In this document: one piece after another, positions 22,568 to 30,984 of the stretch
How positions within the stretch are numbered: the first letter of the stretch is position 1
Layout of the letters: every line of letters begins with the position of its first letter
From: an uncultured Prevotella sp.
Lineage (GTDB): Bacteria; Bacteroidota; Bacteroidia; Bacteroidales; Bacteroidaceae
Direction: 5' to 3'
Assembly (NCBI GenBank): GCA_946614435.1
Contig: CAMOGW010000020.1
Span: 1 to 34,503 of the forward strand
Length of the DNA: 34,503 nt
Translations under genes and position numbers: made by a program
The notes under the pieces: model-generated
Databases searched by the model: none
What the model was told of the DNA's origin: nothing
What the model saw: only the letters and a program-made list of their open reading frames with translations

Positions 22568-25500
22568 ATGGGAAACTTTGATTTCATCAAGCAGATACCT
22601 GAAACAGAGGAACTGCAGGAATACTGCAAGCAGGCAGAAAGGACGCAGAAGATGTCGCCAAAGCTGAGCGTGCTGAACTGTCGCTTAGCCTTGGAGTGGA
22701 CGATGCTTCAGGTGTTTGCCATGAAGCACATCGATGCCAACGGGCTGTCGCTGTCGCAGATGGTGGACCACGATGAGTTCCGTATGTTCATCGGTGCCGA
22801 CCCTATCTTCTGGCGCAACATCCGCTATGTGCGGACGATGGGCAACCGTGGCGCACACATCGAACTGACACCCGACAAGCGCATCACCGAGCAACAAGCC
22901 CTGTACACGCTGATAGACCTGCACTATGTGCTGGGCTACATCTTCCAGTCGCTGCGTTTGGTGAACCGAATCAACCCCTTCGACCGCGATATAGTGGGCA
23001 AGCGCGAGCGCATCACCGTGGTGCAGCCCGTGCGCCAGCCGGAACCCAATCCAGCTTTTGTGCAACAGGTGCCGGCAGACAATGTGGCTGTACCGCGAGA
23101 GAATATCACGATGCCAGAGAGTCCGCTGACAGAGGCCGAGACACGTCACCAGTTCATCGACATGCTGCTGACAGAAGCCGGATGGGAGGTGCAACAGGAT
23201 AAAGGTGTGCTAAAGCCCAGTAGTGCCTGCATCGAGGTGGAGGTTGACGGAATGCCCGACGGAAAGAAAGGCTATGTGGACTATGTGCTGTTCGATGCCG
23301 CCTTGAAACCCTTGGCACTGATTGAGGCCAAGCGTACTGCCGTCAGCATAGAGGCCGGACGGCAGCAGGCCAAACTCTATGCCGACTGTTTGGAGCGTCG
23401 GTATGGCGTGCGCCCCGTCATCTACCTGAGCAACGGCTACAATACGGAGGTTATCGACGGTCTGGGCTACCCTTCGCGACAGCTTTATGGCTTCCACTCC
23501 GAGGAAGACTTGCAGGTGCTGCACCTGCGCCGCCGGGAGCGTGGCACCATCAGCGACCTGAGTGTGCGCGACGAGATCACCAATCGCGAATACCAGAAAC
23601 GAGCCATCCGTGCCGTGTGCGACCATCTGGCACGGATGCACCGTTCGTCGCTCATCATCATGGCCACGGGAACGGGCAAGACCCGCGTGGCCGTGTCTCT
23701 CACCGATGTGCTGATGCGCAACCGCTGGGTGAAGAACGTGCTGTTCCTGGCCGACCGCACCTCACTGGTGAAGCAGGCAAAAGTAAAAGGCTTCGCCAAG
23801 TACCTGACCAATGCCACGTTCTGCGAGTTGAACGACATGGGAGCCGTCGGCGATGCCGAGAAGCGCAAGCAGGCACTGGAGGCCCGCGTGGTGTTGAGTA
23901 CCTACCAGACGATGATTAACTACGTGGAGGCTGATGACAAGCCATTCAGCGTAGGTCACTTCGACCTCATCATCATCGACGAGGCACACCGCTCGGTGTT
24001 CGGCAAGTACGGAGCCATCTTCGACTATTTCGACTCATTCCTTATCGGCCTTACGGCTACGCCGCGTGATGAAGTGGCACGCTCGACGTTCAACCTGTTG
24101 CAGATGGACCCGGAGCAGACTTTTGCCTATGAATATGAAGAAGCCATCCGCGACGGCTACCTGGTTCCCTATCACGGCTTTGTTCGCAAGAGCCAGGTGA
24201 TGCAGCAGGGATTCCAAGTGGCCACGATGGCCGCTGAAGACCGCGAACAGTTGCAACCCGTGTTCGACTACGAGAAGACGAAGTACGACCTCGACCCGTC
24301 GGAGGACTACGAACGCGACATCGAGGGTAAGGAGATATTCAGCTACATCTTTAATATTGACACCATCGACAAGATGCTGCAAGACCTGATGGAGCACGGT
24401 CTGCGGGTGCAGAGCGGCAACGTCATCGGCAAGAGCATTATCTTCTGCTACAACCACCAGCATGCTGAGTTGGTGGTGGAACGTTTCAAGGTGCTCTACC
24501 CAGAGTTGGGCGACGACTTTTGCGCCCTCATCGATAACTACGTGAACTACGCCCAGACGCTCATCGACAACTTCGAGAAGCGCGACGAGATGCCGCAAGT
24601 GGCCGTGTCAGTGTATATGCTTGATACGGGTATCGACGTGCCGGACATCCTGAACCTCGTGTTTTTCAAGCCTGTGGTGAGCAGCATCCGCTTCAAGCAG
24701 ATGATAGGTCGTGGTACCCGACTCTCGGAAGGCATCTTCGGCTACGGACAGGACAAGACGGAGTTCTATATCTTTGATTGGTGCAACAACTTTGAATACT
24801 TCAAGCAGAACCCCAGCGGCACAGAGACCACCGTTGCACAGTCGCTGGCCGAACGGCTCTTCTGCATCCGCACAGACATCGCCTTTGCCCTACAGACTGC
24901 TGAGCACCAGGAGAACGAGGAAGAGAAGGCGCTGCATGACGAGTTGAAGCAACGACTGATGGAACAGGTGGCCGAAATCAAGGACACTCACATTCGCACC
25001 CGCCGTGTGTGGCCGACGGTGACAAAGTTCCGCGATGCTAACAGCTGGACGAGCCTATCGGCTCTTGACGTACAGGAACTGAAGGACATCATCTCACCGC
25101 TCATCGTCAGGAAACTGACGGACGAAAGTGCTGAGAAGTTCGACCTGATGATGCTGAACATAGAACTGGGTAAGCTCTGTGAAGAGGCAGATACGATCCC
25201 GTCAGAGAACCGTGTGTTTATGATTTGCAAGAAACTGGAGGAGAAAGCTACCGTTCCTGTCATAGCCCAACACTTGCAGACCATCCGAGACGTGCAGAAG
25301 CGAGGATTCTTTGAGGATGCCTCGTTGCGACTGTTGGAGAACACCCGCAAGGAGCTGCGAGAACTGGTCAAGCACCTTGAAAGTGTCCAGTCGAAGAACT
25401 TCACCTTGAATATCGAGGACATCGTTACCGATGGTGGCGAGACCGAAACTGTCAGTCTGAGTGGCAACTCCTACCGCCAGCGTGTCATCGACTACATTCG

Positions 25501-25921
25501 TGAGCACCGAGAAGATGAAGTGTTCCAGAAAATTTTCCGACTGGAACAGCTCACACCGGATGACATTTCACAGTTGGAACGCATTATGTGGGAAGAACTG
25601 GGCACTCGCGAGGACTATAACCGCTATACGCAGTCCGATAGTATGAATGTGGCCATGTTCATCCGTTCAGTCATAAAGGTTGACCGTCAGGTAGCCTTGG
25701 AGAAGTTTACTAACTTCCTCAACGGCTCGACGCTGAACGCACGCCAGATGGAGTACCTGAAGAGCATCATCGCCTACGTCTGCGAGAACGGTGACATCGA
25801 ACCACAGACGCTGATGAGCGTGTCGCCCTTCAACGACATCAACATCATCGACCTCTTTGACGACAAGGCTGTCCACGTCGGCAAATATGTGAACATGTTA
25901 CATACACTGATAACAGCATAG
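22568..25921 (+). CDS. hsdR: Type I restriction endonuclease subunit (HsdR)
   Basis: A 1117-residue motor and nuclease subunit. An N-terminal DUF4145-like helical domain (about 15-120) precedes the nuclease domain with D238 (YVDYVLFD) and E253-A-K255 (LIEAKR). The SF2 helicase core follows: Walker A ATGTGKT (366-372), DEAH (471-474), LTATP, and the motif VI region QMIGRGTRL. The C-terminal part matches the EcoEI_R_C type. All motifs are intact, so the system is likely active. It begins 17 bp after hsdS. Confidence 0.95.
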   Translation: MGNFDFIKQIPETEELQEYCKQAERTQKMSPKLSVLNCRLALEWTMLQVFAMKHIDANGLSLSQMVDHDEFRMFIGADPIFWRNIRYVRTMGNRGAHIELTPDKRITEQQALYTLIDLHYVLGYIFQSLRLVNRINPFDRDIVGKRERITVVQPVRQPEPNPAFVQQVPADNVAVPRENITMPESPLTEAETRHQFIDMLLTEAGWEVQQDKGVLKPSSACIEVEVDGMPDGKKGYVDYVLFDAALKPLALIEAKRTAVSIEAGRQQAKLYADCLERRYGVRPVIYLSNGYNTEVIDGLGYPSRQLYGFHSEEDLQVLHLRRRERGTISDLSVRDEITNREYQKRAIRAVCDHLARMHRSSLIIMATGTGKTRVAVSLTDVLMRNRWVKNVLFLADRTSLVKQAKVKGFAKYLTNATFCELNDMGAVGDAEKRKQALEARVVLSTYQTMINYVEADDKPFSVGHFDLIIIDEAHRSVFGKYGAIFDYFDSFLIGLTATPRDEVARSTFNLLQMDPEQTFAYEYEEAIRDGYLVPYHGFVRKSQVMQQGFQVATMAAEDREQLQPVFDYEKTKYDLDPSEDYERDIEGKEIFSYIFNIDTIDKMLQDLMEHGLRVQSGNVIGKSIIFCYNHQHAELVVERFKVLYPELGDDFCALIDNYVNYAQTLIDNFEKRDEMPQVAVSVYMLDTGIDVPDILNLVFFKPVVSSIRFKQMIGRGTRLSEGIFGYGQDKTEFYIFDWCNNFEYFKQNPSGTETTVAQSLAERLFCIRTDIAFALQTAEHQENEEEKALHDELKQRLMEQVAEIKDTHIRTRRVWPTVTKFRDANSWTSLSALDVQELKDIISPLIVRKLTDESAEKFDLMMLNIELGKLCEEADTIPSENRVFMICKKLEEKATVPVIAQHLQTIRDVQKRGFFEDASLRLLENTRKELRELVKHLESVQSKNFTLNIEDIVTDGGETETVSLSGNSYRQRVIDYIREHREDEVFQKIFRLEQLTPDDISQLERIMWEELGTREDYNRYTQSDSMNVAMFIRSVIKVDRQVALEKFTNFLNGSTLNARQMEYLKSIIAYVCENGDIEPQTLMSVSPFNDINIIDLFDDKAVHVGKYVNMLHTLITA

Positions 25922-25943
25922 TACAAATTAACAGAATGTTGCT

Positions 25944-26309
25944 ATGATTGAGACCTACTTTATAATAACATTTATCTGTGTTGTATGTATATTCCTGACT
26001 CGTAGTAAGGTAGGAAAAGCTATTTTAGGTATTGTAATTGCCTTCGTCCTTATTGGGGAATTGGTGAAGTGCCATCAAGACCAAGTTGAGGAAGAAGAGC
26101 ATGAAGGAAAAGTACAAATATACCATAATGGCAATTTTGAGTGGGTAACTCCTGAGGAACAGAAGGCAATATACAAGAAGGATACAGAAGACCATTACCG
26201 TAAGTGGGCTGCAGAACATCCAGAAGAGGCAGAAAAGGACCGCGTACGGGATTCTATCTCCCGTGCCCATTATGGATATGGTACGAGGTCTATATATGAC
26301 CCTAAGTAG
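25944..26309 (+). CDS. Small membrane protein with charged tail
   Basis: A 121-residue protein. Two hydrophobic segments (about 4-19 and 25-41) are joined by a short basic turn (TRSKVGK). A strongly charged cytoplasmic-type tail (HQDQVEEEEHEGK, then DTEDHYRKWAAEHPEEAEKDR) follows. I do not recognise the family. It lies 22 bp after hsdR in the same direction and may be read with the restriction operon. Defence islands often carry small membrane proteins as effectors, but nothing here proves that. Confidence 0.7.
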   Translation: MIETYFIITFICVVCIFLTRSKVGKAILGIVIAFVLIGELVKCHQDQVEEEEHEGKVQIYHNGNFEWVTPEEQKAIYKKDTEDHYRKWAAEHPEEAEKDRVRDSISRAHYGYGTRSIYDPK

Positions 26310-26360
26310 AGAAAACTCAAAACTTATTACATCAGTGATTACAGTTTAAAACCAATCAAT

Positions 26361-27131
26361 ATGAAAGTACTATCCATCAAACAGCCTTGGGGCAGCGTGA
26401 TATGCAGCGGCCTGAAGCACGTTGAGAACAGATCCTGGGGGCTGAAGACGCTCCCCCTAAGAATACTCATTCATGTAGGTGCAACGAAAGTGCCGAAGGA
26501 CAACGATGACTATTTGCCCGAGGAATGGTTGTCTCTGATGCGGAATGCCCGTACAATGGGATTGCTGCCAGAGAATGCCGACCTGCCTTATTCCGCTATC
26601 ATTGGTTGGGCCGATGTGGTACGTTGCGATGAACCTGGCAAGAATACCTCTGAAATATGGGCACAGAACGAGTTCACTGGCTGGGTGCTGGAGAACGTTC
26701 ATGTATTCGATGAGCCTATTCTGAATGTCAAAGGCAAATTGGGCATCTTCGATTATCCTATGGAGGAGAACGAAATGCCCACATCGCGTCCTGCAGTATT
26801 CAACGATATTAAGGTGGATGGCGATAATGTTACTCTGCCTGTCAATGACTCTGTCTGGGAGCAGATTGAACATGGAAATCTCGACGAGATACAATACGAC
26901 CTCACCGATGACAACGCCGAACTGTTCCTGAAGGAGGACGGACAGATGCAGCCCATCAAGACAATCACCATTACCAATAATGGACGTACTGCGAAATACG
27001 AATTGTTGGATGATACCTACGTTGGGCCATACCTCACGCCGGACAATCGGCCATATACCTTTACCAGCCTCGCCGGTGAAGAAGGCTATCAGTGGCTATT
27101 TATTCTGTTTGTACTTGGCAAAAAACTGTAA
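26361..27131 (+). CDS. ASCH-domain protein with extra C-terminal domain
   Basis: A 256-residue protein. Residues 1-135 fit an ASCH (PUA-like) domain: MKVLSIKQPWGSVICSG, HVENRSW, and RILIHVGATK, with WADVV and LENVHVF later. ASCH proteins bind RNA or modified nucleosides, and one bacterial branch has amidohydrolase activity. The C-terminal ~115 residues (PTSRPAVFNDI onward) are not part of ASCH and I do not recognise them. Placed 51 bp after the small membrane protein and 5 bp before an acidic protein gene, it belongs to a small cassette behind the restriction genes. Confidence 0.8.
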   Translation: MKVLSIKQPWGSVICSGLKHVENRSWGLKTLPLRILIHVGATKVPKDNDDYLPEEWLSLMRNARTMGLLPENADLPYSAIIGWADVVRCDEPGKNTSEIWAQNEFTGWVLENVHVFDEPILNVKGKLGIFDYPMEENEMPTSRPAVFNDIKVDGDNVTLPVNDSVWEQIEHGNLDEIQYDLTDDNAELFLKEDGQMQPIKTITITNNGRTAKYELLDDTYVGPYLTPDNRPYTFTSLAGEEGYQWLFILFVLGKKL

Positions 27132-27136
27132 GTCGT

Positions 27137-27649
27137 ATGGCAAGGATCGTCGATATCCTCAAACTCCAGCATGAGCATCCTGAGCGGCTACAGTTCGCTG
27201 AGGATGGCATGAGGGATTTTGGTTATAAGACGTGGTGCCTCCAGCTGCTGAAAGAGTTGGACGATGCCTATGTCTACAAAATCATGGATGCCGTATCGGA
27301 AGAGGACGACTACGATGACGGCGAAGAGAATGAGGATTACGATGATGACGGTGATGAAACCGAGGTGGAAACCTACGGCTGTGAAGAGTGTGAGGCCATT
27401 GTTGCCGATTCAAAAGGAAACATCTATTTTACTACAGTGTTGACCTACGACGGCAATCACTACACCAAAGATGAAATCAGCCGATGGCGGTATAGCTTCT
27501 TCGAGGCACTACTCGACATATCGAAGAGGGAACAATACATGACCAAGGAAGAGTGCCTGGAAGAGATTGTCGGTATGACAGACTACCGTATAGCCTCACT
27601 AATGCCGTACAATACGCCGGAGGGATATGCGGACATAGTAGCGTTGTAA
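27137..27649 (+). CDS. Acidic hypothetical protein
   Basis: A 170-residue protein. Basic/helical N-terminus (MARIVDILKLQHEHPERLQF), then an Asp/Glu stretch at about 65-91 (EEDDYDDGEE...), then a CEEC pair. A probably folded C-terminal part with WRYSFFEALLDI and LEEIVGM follows. The start at 27137 is preferred over an upstream in-frame ATG that would overlap the ASCH gene by 40 bp; the chosen start leaves a 5-bp gap, typical of a coupled gene pair. No family recognised. The acidic run could mimic DNA or bind a basic partner. Confidence 0.72.
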   Translation: MARIVDILKLQHEHPERLQFAEDGMRDFGYKTWCLQLLKELDDAYVYKIMDAVSEEDDYDDGEENEDYDDDGDETEVETYGCEECEAIVADSKGNIYFTTVLTYDGNHYTKDEISRWRYSFFEALLDISKREQYMTKEECLEEIVGMTDYRIASLMPYNTPEGYADIVAL

Positions 27650-27662
27650 GAATTATGTAAAT

Positions 27663-27854
27663 ATGGATAGGAATGACATTGAAGAAATGGCCAAAGACCT
27701 GATACCTCTGGCAGAATGATGCCACCAAGCAATCAGGTGACATTTTGAAGGTAAATGGTTTGTTGGAATCATACGGATTAGTGATGAAGCCAGAGCAAAA
27801 GGTGAAGAACTTATGTTGAAGCATCTGGGGGAAGTTTATTCAGTTTTGATATAG
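27663..27854 (+). pseudogene. Decayed small ORF
   Basis: An ATG at 27663 reads MDRNDIEEMAKDLIPLAE and then stops. After a shift of frame an open stretch continues (FEGKWFVGIIRISDEARAK, then GEELMLKHLGEVYSVLI) to a TAG at 27852-27854. The protein-like composition on both sides suggests a ~60-residue gene broken by a frameshift. It begins 13 bp after the acidic gene. Could also be chance coding-like sequence. Confidence 0.35.
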
Positions 27855-27906
27855 GGTAAATTGTTAAGAGAGATACAGAAAGTTAAGCTATAAGAATAAA
27901 ATTATT

Positions 27907-28014
27907 CCTAAATTCCGCAGCACTTTAGTTTAACTTTGTTATAAGTTCCTGAGCAACAAAAAGTTGCCCAGGAACTTAGAAAAATAAATAAACTAAAGTG
28001 CTGCGGAATTTAGG
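27907..28014. mobile_element. MITE-like nested inverted repeat
   Basis: Perfect 26-bp terminal inverted repeats at 27907-27932 and 27989-28014 (outer end CCTAAATTCCGCAGCACTTT) enclose a second hairpin (27943-27957 with 27963-27977, 14 of 15 pairs, AAAAA loop). Total 108 bp, no coding capacity. It sits 12 bp beyond the stop of the DUF1648 gene on the minus strand, so it may terminate that operon. It also marks the right edge of the defence island. Together with the decayed ORF it fills the gap 27650-28026. Confidence 0.7.
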
Positions 28015-28026
28015 GAATAGACGATG

Positions 28027-28530
28027 TCACGATTTTGCCCTGCTAACGAGCACGGTGAAGACCACACACGTCAGCAACAGCAGACCGACCACGATGAGCA
28101 CTGGAGCAACCGACCCCGACTCATGACCGATGGACGAACCCAGTGAGATGAAGGCAAGGGCAAGCGTGAGCAGCAACAGCTCGAGTGCCATCACCCGCAC
28201 CATGCGAATGACTAACGCCACTTGGCGAGGTGTCTTTACCTCAACAGGCAGATTGACGGTGTGAGGGAAATAGGCTGCCAGCAACAGACATGCGCCTACG
28301 ACTGTAGTCACGATGCAAGTGAAGAGGATGGTGCTGGGCGAGCCCCAGGCATCTGCTTTTCCTGCGACATTGAAATGAGTGGGAACGGTCTCCGGGGCGC
28401 GACTCATGAGCCACACGATGACGGCCCACACCAGAATGGCCAGCACCAGAAACGCTATCTCGAAAAGGGTGCCCTCAAGCGTGCGGCCTACGTGTACTTT
28501 CAGTTTATTGTTCTGTAGTTTCATTTTCAT
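28027..28530 (-). CDS. DUF1648/SdpI-like membrane protein
   Basis: A 167-residue membrane protein with four predicted segments (about 18-40, 60-85, 110-132 and 138-162). The DUF1648 signature TVPTHFNVAGKADAWGS sits after the first segment. Family members include the immunity protein SdpI, but most are unstudied. Its ATG (28530, or 28524) overlaps the end of the ribbon-helix-helix gene by about 20 bp, so translation is coupled. The SPFH / RHH / DUF1648 order suggests a common membrane-stress or quality-control role. Confidence 0.82.
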   Translation of the reverse strand: MKMKLQNNKLKVHVGRTLEGTLFEIAFLVLAILVWAVIVWLMSRAPETVPTHFNVAGKADAWGSPSTILFTCIVTTVVGACLLLAAYFPHTVNLPVEVKTPRQVALVIRMVRVMALELLLLTLALAFISLGSSIGHESGSVAPVLIVVGLLLLTCVVFTVLVSRAKS

Positions 28531-28702
28531 TTCTTTGCTTCTTAGGCAGACGGTGAGCCTTGCGCAGTGCCTCGGTGATGATCCACTGAAGCTGGCCGTT
28601 GGTGGAGCGGAACTCGTCAGCGGCCCAAGCCTCAATGGCATTCATCGTGGCGGCATCTACGCGCAGGATGAAGCTCTTAGTCTGTGATTCCTTCTTTGCC
28701 AT
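28505..28702 (-). CDS. Ribbon-helix-helix (Arc-like) DNA-binding protein
   Basis: A 65-residue protein. The beta strand KSFILRVD is followed by two helices (AATMNAIEAWAADEF and NGQLQWIITEALRKA), the MetJ/Arc ribbon-helix-helix pattern, with a basic, polar tail. It starts 11 bp after the SPFH gene and overlaps the DUF1648 gene. Small RHH proteins usually autoregulate their operon through short palindromes, and two ATATCA-N3-TGATAT dyads flank this operon's promoter (29706-29748). Confidence 0.85.
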   Translation of the reverse strand: MAKKESQTKSFILRVDAATMNAIEAWAADEFRSTNGQLQWIITEALRKAHRLPKKQRNENETTEQ

Positions 28703-28713
28703 AAGGGCGTGGA

Positions 28714-29682
28714 TTAGTGGTTCAGTGTGCCTGTGTTCACAACGGGCTGGGCCGAATCGTCGCCGCAGAGCACCACGAGCAGATTGCTCACCATAGCGGC
28801 CTTCTTGTCGTCGTCGAGCTCCACGATATTCTCATTCGACAGTTTGTCGAGTGCCATCTTCACCATGCTGACGGCTCCCTCTACTATCTTCTCACGGGCG
28901 GTAATGATGGCTGAAGCCTGCTGACGACGCAGCATCACGGCTGCTATCTCGGGAGCGTAGGCCAGGTAGTTGATGCGTGCCTCTACCACTTCGATGCCTG
29001 CCAGTGCCAACCGCTCGTCGAGTTTCTGCTCCAGCTGCTGGTTGATCTCATCTCCACCATCGCGCAGCGTCAGTTCCTTCGTGCCTTTCTCGTCGGTATC
29101 GTCGTAGGCATACTGTCCGGCAACCTGACGAAGGGCGGCATCGCTCTGCACTTTCACGAAGTTCTCCAAAGCCTGCATGATGGCTTTCAGCGACGCACCG
29201 CCTATCTCCTGCTGATTGACAGGGGCCATCGTCTGCGAGTCCACCTCGAAGACAGCCTTGTAGGTATCCTTCAGTTTCCAGACGAGCACCAGGCCAATCA
29301 TCACCGGGTTGCCCACCTTGTCGTTCACCTTGATGGGCTCGGCATCAAGGTTGCGAGCACGGAGCGACAGCTTCTTCACCGAGTAGAAAGGATTGATCCA
29401 GAAGTAGCCCGTCTCGGTGAATGTTCCGGCATACTTGCCAAACCAGGTGATGACGCGAGCCTCGTTAGGCTCAAGCATCAGGAAACCGCACATCATGATG
29501 ACCGACACTACCAGAAGTACGATTCCGCCGATCAGCATGACTGCGCCCAGTGTGACGTTAGTGTCATTAGCCAGATAAGTAATGCCATAAATGGCTACAA
29601 CGATGCTGACAAGAGTCAGCGCCAACGTGACAAACAGCATCAGAAAGCCGTTGCAAACTGTTCCTTCGAATTTCTTTTCCAT
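28714..29682 (-). CDS. SPFH/Band 7 membrane protein
   Basis: A 322-residue stomatin/prohibitin-type protein. Two hydrophobic segments at about 12-32 and 39-62 anchor it. The SPFH domain (about 68-240) includes EARVITWFGKYAGTF and VGNPVMIGLVLVWK, followed by the RQVAGQYAYDDTDE region. A coiled-coil (about 205-285) contains EARINYLAYAPEIAAVMLRRQQA. Such proteins form large oligomeric membrane scaffolds. Start MEKKFEG at 29682 is preferred since the longer frame would begin at the promoter. It is divergent from mnmA. Confidence 0.9.
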   Translation of the reverse strand: MEKKFEGTVCNGFLMLFVTLALTLVSIVVAIYGITYLANDTNVTLGAVMLIGGIVLLVVSVIMMCGFLMLEPNEARVITWFGKYAGTFTETGYFWINPFYSVKKLSLRARNLDAEPIKVNDKVGNPVMIGLVLVWKLKDTYKAVFEVDSQTMAPVNQQEIGGASLKAIMQALENFVKVQSDAALRQVAGQYAYDDTDEKGTKELTLRDGGDEINQQLEQKLDERLALAGIEVVEARINYLAYAPEIAAVMLRRQQASAIITAREKIVEGAVSMVKMALDKLSNENIVELDDDKKAAMVSNLLVVLCGDDSAQPVVNTGTLNH

Positions 29683-29705
29683 AAGGCTTAAAGTTTTAGT
29701 TAATA

Positions 29706-29748
29706 TGATATCATTTTGATATTGCAAAGATATATCATTCTGATATCA
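29706..29748. promoter_or_regulatory. Double-dyad operator around the SPFH operon promoter
   Basis: Two copies of ATATCA-N3-TGATAT (29708-29722 and 29732-29746) lie 24 bp apart. Each is extended on the outer side to TGATATCA, making a 43-bp near-palindrome. The -7 element TATCTTTG (minus strand, 29725-29732) sits in the centre. A poor -33 match (ATTG at 29752-29755) suggests the promoter is weak or activator-dependent. The likely ligand is the RHH protein of the same operon. Confidence 0.7.
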
Positions 29749-29801
29749 CTGCAATGGAGTCGAGCTAAAACATAACATTATTTAACAATGCAAGGAAAGC
29801 A

Positions 29802-29849
29802 TCAATTCCCAATTCTCAATTCCCAATTCTCAATTAATTCGTACCTTTG
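29802..29849 (+). promoter_or_regulatory. mnmA promoter with 14-bp direct repeats
   Basis: TCAATTCCCAATTC occurs at 29802-29815 and 29816-29829, followed by a partial copy. The -7 element TACCTTTG is at 29842-29849, only 5 bp before the ATG at 29855, so the transcript is probably leaderless or nearly so. Confidence 0.6.
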
Positions 29850-29854
29850 CACCC

Positions 29855-30943
29855 ATGACGACAGAAGATTTGAAGAACAAGCGCATTGCCGTGCTGCTCT
29901 CGGGCGGCGTAGATAGTGCCGTGGTGGTGCACGAGCTGGCTCAGCAGGGACTGCAGCCCGACTGCTTTTACATAAAGATAGGACCAGACGAAGAAGAGGA
30001 ATGGGACTGCACGAGCGAGGAAGACATGGAGATGGCTACGGCTGTGGCACGTAAGTATGGCTGCAAGCTGGAGATTGTGGATTGCCATCGCGAATACTGG
30101 GACCAGGTGACACGCTACACAATGGATAAGGTACGCGCGGGTCTCACTCCGAATCCCGACGTGATGTGCAACCGGCTCATCAAGTTCGGAGCCTTCCACG
30201 AAAAGAGAGGACACGACTACGACCTCATTGCCACAGGCCACTATGCACAGACGGAGATTGACGACGACGGAAGGAAGTGGCTCGTGACCAGCCCCGACCC
30301 CGTGAAGGACCAGACCGACTTCCTGGCCCAAATCTACGACTGGCAGCTGAAGAAGGCGCTCTTCCCCATCGGACACTACATGAAGGACGAGGTGCGCATC
30401 ATAGCTGAGCGCGAGCACTTGGTGAACGCCAAGCGCAAGGACTCACAGGGCATCTGCTTTCTGGGAAAGATTAATTACAATGAGTATATTCGCCGTTTCT
30501 TGGGCGAGCATCCTGGCGACGTGATTGAACTGGAGACGGGCCGCTGCATCGGACAGCACCGAGGACTCTGGTTCCACACCATCGGCCAGCGCAAGGGCAT
30601 GGGCTTTGGTGGCGGTCCGTGGTTCGTGGTAAAAAAAGACGTAGAGAAAAACATCCTCTACGTCAGTCATGGCTATGATCCAGAAACGGCCTATAAGCAA
30701 GACTTTTCCGTTCACGATTTTCACTATCTCACTCCGTTGCGCGAAGGCGAGTCGTTCCCCCGTCGTGTCACGTTCAAGATTCGTCACACCCCCGGCTACC
30801 TGCCGGCCACGCTTGAACAGACGGCTGAGGGCTTCACGGTTCATGCCGATGCGCCCATCCACGGCGTTGCCCCCGGTCAGTTCTGTGTGGTCTATGACGA
30901 GCAGCACCATCGCTGCTTCGGTTCGGCTGAGATTGGCCTCTGA
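29855..30943 (+). CDS. mnmA: tRNA-specific 2-thiouridylase (MnmA)
   Basis: Transfers sulfur to U34 of tRNAs for Lys, Glu and Gln. The 362-residue protein has the PP-loop SGGVDS (16-21), the catalytic C105 (DVMCNR) and C201 (SQGICFLG), and the downstream GQRKGMGFGGGPWFV central domain. A beta-barrel C-terminal domain ends in CFGSAEI. Typical length. It is monocistronic as far as visible, with the lysozyme gene converging on it 41 bp downstream. Confidence 0.97.
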   Translation: MTTEDLKNKRIAVLLSGGVDSAVVVHELAQQGLQPDCFYIKIGPDEEEEWDCTSEEDMEMATAVARKYGCKLEIVDCHREYWDQVTRYTMDKVRAGLTPNPDVMCNRLIKFGAFHEKRGHDYDLIATGHYAQTEIDDDGRKWLVTSPDPVKDQTDFLAQIYDWQLKKALFPIGHYMKDEVRIIAEREHLVNAKRKDSQGICFLGKINYNEYIRRFLGEHPGDVIELETGRCIGQHRGLWFHTIGQRKGMGFGGGPWFVVKKDVEKNILYVSHGYDPETAYKQDFSVHDFHYLTPLREGESFPRRVTFKIRHTPGYLPATLEQTAEGFTVHADAPIHGVAPGQFCVVYDEQHHRCFGSAEIGL

Positions 30944-30984
30944 AAGCGCTTAGCCTCGTGGGAGACTGCAGCCCAGTCCCCAAG

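Noticed and set aside
30958..30982. Terminator between mnmA and the GH25 gene
   Set aside because: A short imperfect hairpin is possible but there is no T-run on either strand.
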